Source of the DNA: Platanthera guangdongensis
Taxonomy: Eukaryota; Streptophyta; Magnoliopsida; Asparagales; Orchidaceae
Direction of reading: 5' to 3'
Assembly (NCBI GenBank): GCA_039583875.1
Contig: CM077150.1
Coordinates: 216,501 to 280,500 of the forward strand
DNA: 64,000 bases
Part shown: positions 57,501 through 64,000 of the stretch, one piece after another
How positions within the stretch are numbered: the stretch's first letter is position 1
How the letters are laid out: the number at the start of each line of letters is the position of its first letter
Position numbers and translations under genes: made by a program
The notes under the pieces: model-generated
Database searches by the model: none
What the model saw: only the letters and a program-made list of their open reading frames with translations
What the model was told of the DNA's origin: nothing

Positions 57501-58579
57501 GTCAGCCAAGTTAAGAGACTGGGTGATATGAACCACTCCCGTTCCATGAACCGGGGAGGGAGAGCCATCTATAATAAGGACCGGAGGCAACCGATCATGC
57601 GTTTCAAGGAGAGAAAAGCATTGTGGATTGCCCGTCATGTGATTAGTTACACTAGAGTCGATGAGCCATTTATCTTGAGTAACCACGTGAGCACTACCTG
57701 AGGAAGTGACTACCGAAGCGGATGGCTTGGAAGAGGAGGTGGAAGCGTCACCAGAAGGGCGAAGATGTGGATGTTTCATCCAGCATCGATCACAAGATGC
57801 CCGGTGCGACCATAGTGAGAACAGAGGAAGAGGGAAGAACTTCGACCACCGGAATGATGGTTGCGACTACCAGAGATGCTCCATTGAGTCTGGTGAGCAT
57901 ATTGTTCTGGAGGAGGAGAAGACAGAAGCGGACGCTGAAGAAGATATGTAAAAGCTGTAATGTGTGCGGCCGTTGTATCCAAGTTGGGAGAGTCCGCTTC
58001 ACCCAAGATTTGTTGGCGAATCATGTCGTAGGAATCAGTAAGCTGGAGGAGGTAGCACACAACAAACAGTTCTTGAAAGTGCTTGTGTTGTTCGGCAAGA
58101 TCCGCAGAGAAGGAGCGATGTTGAAGAATCTCAGCCCCAGGAGCTTGAACTTGTTGATAAGCAACATCAGGAGACATAAACGGACGGGCAAAGAGGTCCG
58201 CATACAAGGTATAAATGCGTGACGTCTGAGCGCCCTTTGAGTACAGAGCAGTAAAATGAAGCCATGCCTTCTTGACTGTCTCATCATGACGGATAACAGG
58301 AGGACATTCATCGGAAAGACTGTTAGCGAGCCAAGTGCGGACAAGCGCATCGCTAGCATCCTAATCATCAAATTCAGGAGAAGTGGTGGCAGGAGGATCA
58401 TTGGTAAGGTGGTGGCGTTTACGTTGTGAGCGGAGGAGGAAGGTGAAGGAGGCGCTCCAATCCGGATAGTTGGAACCAACAAGCTTGGATACAATACCAA
58501 GATTCCCGGAGGGAACAGGAGTAGGAGGTGGGGTTGTGACGGGAGTAGCTGTGGTGGTAGAAGAGTTGGAAAGGGCCAT
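54537..58579 (-). pseudogene. Copia 3 gag-pol, multiple frameshifts and stops
   Basis: On the minus strand Gag starts at ATG 58579, has a stop at 58361, and continues in frame to 57776, where a damaged zinc knuckle lies. Protease-like sequence follows in another frame, with DSSVTNH near 57650: the catalytic DSG is changed to DSS. The GAG-pre-integrase region (WHLRLGH) is near 57260, with a stop at 57183. Integrase is split among frames at 57180-56120. Reverse transcriptase is at 55930-55100, with YVDD near 55495. RNase H (54956-54537) is truncated at its start but has AEAEYRS and ERTKHIEV. Copia order is intact; function is certainly lost. Confidence 0.92.
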
Positions 58580-58874
58580 GGAAGAAGCCGCGCGGGTAGA
58601 GAGAAGAGAGAAAGGCCGCACGGGAAGAAAGAGGCTGGGGGCGGAAACAGAAGATCGCAGCGGACAGAAGAAGAAGCCGCAATAGAGAAAAGGAAGAAGT
58701 CGCGCGGGAAGAGAGCAGGCCGCGCGAACAGAAATCCACACAAACACAGAAGGAGATCAGATTGCATGAGCAAAGAACATTGACAAAAGGAGGAGAGGTC
58801 GTGCGAACATGAGGAAAGAAGGATATCAGGTCGCGTGGGTAAAGAGAGACACTGAATCAGGCGGACAAGATCGC

Positions 58875-58888
58875 GAGCTCTGATACCA
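58875..58888 (-). other. primer-binding site of Copia 3
   Basis: On the minus strand TGGTATCAGAGCTC directly abuts the 5' LTR, the tRNA-Met type. Confidence 0.88.
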
Positions 58889-59276
58889 TGTGCGAACAGA
58901 AGAAAAAAAAGTCTGGAAAATGGACTAACAGAAATTTTTGTATTCCAAAAAGGTATCAATTACATGGTATAGGCTCCATTTTATAGAATGAAGGAGATGA
59001 GAGAAATTACAAATAAACAATGGGGGACTAAAAAATATCATGTACAAGCGGCTTAACATAAATACAAGTCGCCAAGCCGTGTGGTTTGGTGAATGGGCAA
59101 ACCGCCCGACAACTACAAGAGAAAGATACCAAGCCACCACACTAGACCGCCAGGTCGCCCGGTCTCCAAGTCGCAAGGGACAGAATAACAAACCGCCAGA
59201 GAGAACCCGACAGACCGCACTGACTACAACCCGCCAGAGTCAGACCGCCAGACCGCCCGGTCTCTAATCTGCAACA
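58889..59276 (-). repeat. 5' LTR of Copia 3
   Basis: The 388-bp LTR pairs with 54144-54529. On the minus strand it begins TGTTGCAGATTAGAGACC. Confidence 0.93.
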
Positions 59277-59281
59277 ATTAT

Positions 59282-60095
59282 TCAACACTCTCTTAATGTC
59301 AACCCGGCATGCAAGCCTGTCATTCAGAAAAAGAGAAACTTCGCTCCAGAACGTCTCCAGGCAATTGAAGAAGAGGTAGAGAAGCTCCTCAGTGCCCAAT
59401 TCATCCGAGAAGTAAAATACCCAACTTGAGTGTCTAATATTGTCTTGGTAATGAAGTTTTCAGGAAAGTGGAGGATGTGTGTAGATTACACCAACCTTAA
59501 TCAAGCTTGCCCCAAAGACAGCTTCCCTCTCCCTAGAATTGATCAATTGGTTGATTCGACTGCCGCGCAACAACTCCTCAGCTTCATGGATGCATACTCC
59601 GGGTACAACCAAATTCGAATGAATCCTACGGACGAGGAGCATACCATCTTCCGGACTGAAAAAGAGATCTACTGTTACAAAGTAATGCCCTTTGGGCTCA
59701 AGAATGCAGGAGCCACCTATCAACGACTCATGAATAGAGTTTTTAAAGACCTTATCGGTAAGATGATAGAAGTGTATGTCGACGACATGCTGGTTAAAAG
59801 CATCCGGTGGGAAGGTCACTTGAAGGACCTCAAGGAGTGTTTTAAGATCCTTTGACAGTATGACATGAGGCTTAACCCCACAAAGTGTGCCTTCGGGATA
59901 ACGTCAGGGAAATTCCTGGGGTTCATGGTAACCCAGCGGGGGATAAAGGCCAACCCCGAAAAGATTAAGGCTCTGGAAGACATGTCACCACCTCGGTCCA
60001 TTAAAGAGGTGCAACAGTTGAACGGGAGAATCACATCACTCTCTCAATTCTTAGCACGAACTGGGGATAAATATCTCTCCTTCTTCAGGATTCTC

Positions 60096-60127
<32 letters not shown>

Positions 60128-62343
60128 AACCACAGGCTTCCAGTGGACGGACGAATGTCAGTCAGCTTTCGAGTCACTAAAGCAGTACCTGACCTCCCCT
60201 CCGCTTCTATCGAAACCAGCCCCAGGAGAGACTCTTTTTCTGTACCTCGTTATTACACCAGCCGCTCTGAGCTCCGTGTTGATTAAATACGATGGAGGGG
60301 TTCAGCGCCCCATCTACTACCTTAGTAAAATCCTCTCAGACATTGAAACTTGGTATTCAGTTGCAGATAAGACAGCCCTGACGCTCGTTTTCTCAGCAAG
60401 AAAACTTCGCCCCTACTTCCAGGCCCATACCATCAAAGTTCTGACCGAGCTACCTCTTCGTGCTATTCTTCAAAATCCAGAGGCATCGGGCCGGCTGGTT
60501 TAGTGGGCGATCGAGTTAGGTGAATTTGACATCCACTTTATGCCGCACCTCGTCATTAAATCTCAGGTCTTAGCGGACTTCATCGTTGAAAATACTCCGC
60601 CGGCAGAAACAAAAGGCACTCCAGCAGAGCAGGCACAAGGGTGGACTGTATGTTGACGGAGCTTCCGGAGTAGAAGGCGCCGGAGCCGGGCTGCTTCTCA
60701 TAAGCCCAGAGCTCGTCACTCTAGAATACAGAATCCGATTGAAGTTCCCTGCCACCAATAACATAACAGAATATGAAGCCTTAATCGCAAGACTCAGGCT
60801 CGCCATCGACTGTCGCGCCAGAAAATTAACGATTTACTCCGACTCCCGGCTCGTCGTCTCCCAAGTGGAAGGAGAATTTGAGGCGAAAAGTGAACAGCTC
60901 GCCCAATACCTTCGACTCGCGAAATCTCTCCTGCTTCAGATACCACAAGCCCAAATTCACCACATTCCTAGAGAGCAGAACAGCCGGGCAGATGCCCTGT
61001 CAAAGCTAGCCACGTCTCTCTCTCGCTATCAGTCAAGGAGGCGTCGAGTTGAAGAAATTGCATTTCCTAACATTCCGGGGCCTTGGTAGGTGGTGGAAAT
61101 CGAGGAACCTAAAGAGTCGTGGATCACTCCGTTGATAGAGTACTTAGAATGCCAGCGATTGCCAGAAGACCCTAAGGAGGCCCGTCGTCTCAGGATGAGG
61201 GAGACCACCTTCACGTTGATCAGTGGAGAACTATATAAACGATCCTTCACAGGCCCCTACCTGAAGTGTTTAACGAAAATTGATGTTGAGTATACCCTCC
61301 GCGAGGTTCATCAAGGAGTCTGCGGAGAGCATTTAGGAGGCAAGGCCTTGGCCCGAAAAATCCCGCGTCAAGGTTTTTACTGGCCAACTATGAAAAAGGA
61401 AGCGACAGACTTCGTCCAGAAGTACAAGAGTTGCCAGCTACACGCCAACATCCCTCGACAACCTTTTGTTGCCCTTCATATGTTGTAAGGAGCTTGGTCA
61501 TTCGCTCAGTGGGGGATAGACCTCCTCGGTCCGCTACCGCAAGCCTCGGGAAAGAGGAAATTCATCATTATGGTCATCAACTACTTCACCAAGTGGGTGG
61601 AGGCGAAGCCTTTCGCCAAGATTACTAAGGAGAACACGAAGCAGTTCGTGTGGAAGAACTTCATCTGCCGCTTTGGCATACCAGCGATTATCATCATCGA
61701 CAATGACACTCAGTTTACAGGGAAATCTTTCACCAAGTTGTGCGAGGACTTAAAAATCGAGTTGCAGCATACGGCTGTGTCACACCCTCAATCCAATGGG
61801 CAGGTGGAGGTGACCAACCGAACCATTCTGAAGGGACTAAAGGCGCGACTTGAAGACGTTGGGGGGCAATGGGTCGACGCGCTCCCCAACGTGTTGTGGG
61901 TATATCAGACAATAGAGAGGACCCCAACTGGAGAAACACCATACAATCTCTGTTATGGAACTGAAGCTATCATCCCGGTCGACATCAGCGTCCCAAGCCC
62001 CCGGGTCTCCAACTTCAGCCTCCAGACGAATGACGACGCTCTCCGGGACAATCTAGAGTTGATTTCCGAGATCTGCGAAGAAGCCGCTCTCCGTACTGTT
62101 GTCTACCAGCAAAGTGCAGCCCGCTATTACAACCGCAGGGTAAGGCCCCGACCAATCAATGTTGGAGACTTGGTCCTCCGCACTCTGGAGGCGGCTGGGA
62201 AAGGAACGCAAGGCGATAAGCTATCTCCAACCTGGTAGGGACCCTTTGTCGTCACGGCCATGGTGAAACCAGGAACGTACAAGCTACGCAACGTTGAAGG
62301 AAAGACTCTTCCCCGCACATGGAATGCGCAAAACCTGCGTTGA
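59282..62343 (+). pseudogene. Tat-C pol: reverse transcriptase, two RNase H domains, integrase
   Basis: The frame resumes at 59282 with the segment leading into reverse transcriptase (HSLNVNP, then MCVDYTNLNQACPKD near 59480). Catalytic YVDDM is near 59779. Stops lie at 59428, 59853 and 60501. A run of 29 G (60096-60124) replaces a few codons. The first RNase H lies at about 60140-60480. A frame change near 60645 leads to a second, archaeal-type RNase H (LYVDGASG, 60645-61010), the dual-RNase-H hallmark of the Tat lineage. Stops at 61087 and 61486 follow. Integrase has WPTMKKEATDFVQ, then DDE-core motifs GIDLLGP (61510), IDNDTQF (61700) and NGQVEV (61797). Stops lie at 62236 and 62341. Many stops look like Trp or Gln codons changed by C-to-T or G-to-A. 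Confidence 0.9.
60096..60124 (+). repeat. 29-base G homopolymer in Tat-C pol
   Basis: An uninterrupted run of 29 G lies between reverse transcriptase and RNase H. Its exact length is the least reliable part of any assembly. Confidence 0.85.
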
Positions 62344-62523
62344 TTTTACAAATGATGTCCAACTTTATGTTTTTGTCAATTATGTAATGCATTTCTTTTT
62401 TTAGAATAAAGAACTCTATGGTATGTGTAAGCCGCAGACCTGAACCCGCAAAAGTTATCTTTGCTTAAGTATTACATCATGATGCTGCAAATATTGTATA
62501 CTGAAACGGGAAAGCTAATGCAC
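62344..62523 (+). other. Tat-C 3' non-coding region
   Basis: AT-rich DNA with AATAAAG (62404) after the pol stop. No gene is seen. Confidence 0.55.
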
Positions 62524-63310
62524 TCAAACACCCCGTGGGGGCCTGCCCCCCTCACGAAGAAGCCGCGAGTAGCCCTCGCGCAACCTAAGCTTCGAGCCCG
62601 ACTCGCGCGCACCGTGGGGGCCTGCCCCCTCACGAAGAAGACGCGAGCAGCCCTCGCGTAACCTAAGCCGCGAGCCCGACTCGCGCGCACCGTGGGGCCC
62701 TGCCCCCCTCACGAAGAAGTCGCGAGCAGCCCTCGCGCAACCTAAGCCGCGAGCCAGACTCGCGCACCCCGTGGGGGCCTGCCCCCCTCACAAAGAAGCT
62801 GCCAGCAGTCCTCACGCAACCTAAGCCGCGAGCCCGACTCGCGCACTCCGTGGGGGCCTGCCCCCCTCACGAAGAAGCCGCGAGCAGCCCTCGCGTAACC
62901 GAAGCCGCGAGCCCGACTCGCGCACCCCGTGGGGGCCTGCGCCCCTCACGAAGAAGCCGCGAGCAGCCCTCGCGCAACCGAAGCCGCGAGCCCGACTCGC
63001 GCAACCCATGGGGGCCTGCCCCCCTCACGAAGAAGTCGCGAGCAGCCCTCGCGCAACCTAAGCCGCGAGCCCGACTCGCGCACCCCATGGGGGCCTGCCC
63101 CCCTCACGAAGAAGCCGCGAGCAACCCTCGCGCAACCTAAGCCGCGAGCCCGACTCACGCACCCCGTGGGGGCCTGCCCCCTCATGAAGAATCCGCGAGC
63201 AGCCCTCGTGCAACCTGAGCCACGAGCCTGACTCGTGCACCACGTCAAGGCCTGCCCCCTCACGAAGAAGCCGCTAGCAGCCCTCACGCAAACTCAGTCG
63301 TGGACTAGAG
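62524..63310 (+). repeat. about ten 79-bp tandem repeats downstream of Tat-C pol
   Basis: Units contain GGGGGCCTGCCCCCCTCACG and recur about every 79 bp (near 62534, 62613, 62691, 62771, 62850, 62929, 63008, 63087, 63166, 63244), with GCCGCGAGCCCGACTCGCGC subwords. Arginine-rich frames on both strands are artefacts of the repeat. Confidence 0.9.
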
Positions 63311-63565
63311 CCGCACAAACAAAGCTGCAGACTAAAGACGCGCTAACAAAGCCAAACTAATGTCATACAAGACAGCAAGATGACATGAAAAGAATAATGT
63401 CAAACAAAACAACTGAAATGATCCGGCAAAGGGCAAACAACGCCTAAGGGCGATAACAACGAATGTCAAACAAAAAGCAATACGACTGTCTAAACCACAA
63501 AGTACAAATACACAGTTGCGAAAACAAAAGGCTACTACTCGTCATCCGAGACAGAACGCTCGTCT
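63311..63565. other. spacer after the 79-bp array
   Basis: A-rich DNA that would be the 3' untranslated region of the minus-strand gene that follows. Nothing else is seen. Confidence 0.45.
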
Positions 63566-64000
63566 TCAGAAATGTCCGCAAAGTTGAGGCTGGATGTCAC
63601 ATCCTAGACTCTTGTTAACTAGGCAAAAGGCCTTTGAGACACCGCGCCGAAGCGCCAGCTCACGAACATCGTCCATCTGGGGCTCCACCTCCTTGGAACA
63701 AATCCCGTCGCGAACCTCCTCTACAATCAAGCTACGGTCTCGCATATAGTCCAGCGAGTCCAGGTATTCTGCAAGTCCTGCAACCTTCATCTCCGATGCA
63801 TAACTGTCAGAAGACAGCATCTCTACTTGGGTCTTCGTCGCCCGTAGCTGAGTATCGAGGCCGGAGACCTCATCCCGTGCCGCCTGTAATTGCGTATCCA
63901 AGCCCAAGGTCTCCTCCTTCGAGTGCTTCAACATCTGGGTGGTCCACTCCACCAGAGTTTTCTCCACCTCCAAAGCCTCACGTGCGTCCTCTAGCTCGGA
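63566..64000 (-). CDS. C-terminal end of an antisense coiled-coil gene of Tat-C (partial)
   Basis: The minus-strand frame ends at 63566 and is open through 63973 and to the window edge. It encodes about 135 residues: a heptad-rich coiled coil with a twice-repeated LDTQLQA/LDTQLRA word, then a segment containing YLDSLDYMRDR, and a Cys-containing tail. It lies between pol and the unseen 3' LTR on the opposite strand, the place where Tat-B carries its antisense genes. No sequence match to antisense gene B is evident by eye. Function unknown. Confidence 0.55.
   Translation of the reverse strand, partial: SELEDAREALEVEKTLVEWTTQMLKHSKEETLGLDTQLQAARDEVSGLDTQLRATKTQVEMLSSDSYASEMKVAGLAEYLDSLDYMRDRSLIVEEVRDGICSKEVEPQMDDVRELALRRGVSKAFCLVNKSLGCDIQPQLCGHF

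Larger units (their letters stand above)
54144..59276 (-). mobile_element. Copia LTR retrotransposon 3, decayed
   Basis: The element is 5,133 bp, with LTRs of 386 bp (54144-54529, 3') and 388 bp (58889-59276, 5'), each reading TGTGC...GCAACA on the plus strand. ATTAT is duplicated at 54139-54143 and 59277-59281. It has Copia domain order on the minus strand with many lesions. The LTRs differ visibly (of the order of one base in ten to fifteen in the first 100 bp), so it is older than Copia 1 and the Tekay element. Confidence 0.94.
48494..64000 (+). mobile_element. Tat-type Gypsy element (Tat-C), 5' LTR to beyond the window edge
   Basis: Structure: LTR ending 50420, TGGCGCC primer-binding site, gag, protease, reverse transcriptase, RNase H, second RNase H, integrase, tandem repeats, antisense gene. 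It is interrupted by the solo LTR (52777-54094) and Copia 3 (54144-59276). The left boundary is uncertain (47867-49622) and the right LTR is outside the window. Confidence 0.8.

Noticed and set aside
62850..63287. Arginine-rich ORFs on both strands
   Set aside because: These arise from the 79-bp tandem repeat.

Overview
The window is nuclear DNA from a flowering plant. It contains a plant PLS-class pentatricopeptide-repeat (PPR) gene, a eukaryotic tRNA-Arg gene, and LTR retrotransposons of plant lineages (Copia including a SIRE/Maximus-like element, chromoviral Tekay/Del Gypsy, and Tat-type Gypsy). The species cannot be told from the sequence. Roughly 90% is transposon. The only clear host genes are the PPR gene (12150-14717, minus) and the tRNA (15403-15475, plus), which share a low-copy island of about 4 kb. 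Layout: 720-5979 is a rearranged array of one LTR family, with a 1.88 kb segment duplicated in tandem. 6421-11814 is a 5.4 kb Copia element (plus) with near-identical short LTRs, a TTATT target duplication and a lightly damaged gag-pol. 11815-15775 holds the host genes. 15776-17113 is the 3' LTR of a minus-oriented Tat-like element ('Tat-B'). Next to it lie two plus-strand genes, antisense to that element, each with its own TATA box and introns: 17305-18597, and 19152-20899 continued at 47600-47866. The second antisense gene is split by a SIRE-like Copia element (20900-47594, minus, 1.8 kb LTRs, target duplication AGGAG). The SIRE reverse transcriptase is in turn split by a complete Tekay-type Gypsy element (26925-41208, plus, 4,695-bp LTRs differing at one base that I can see, target duplication GATGA). 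To the right, a plus-oriented Tat element ('Tat-C') has its 5' LTR ending at 50420 and runs off the window. Its pol is split by a solo LTR of the Tat-B family (52777-54094, target duplication TCTTT) and by a decayed Copia element (54144-59276, minus, target duplication ATTAT). After pol come ten 79-bp tandem repeats and the 3' end of an antisense gene. How the parts work: each autonomous family encodes Gag, protease, integrase, reverse transcriptase and RNase H between LTRs that carry promoter and terminator. Only the Tekay copy has open gag and pol frames, and these look joined by a 103-nt spliceable intron. The other copies carry stops and frameshifts. The nesting gives an insertion order: Tat-B before SIRE before Tekay; and Tat-C before both the solo LTR and Copia-3. 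No prokaryotic feature, CRISPR array or rRNA was seen.
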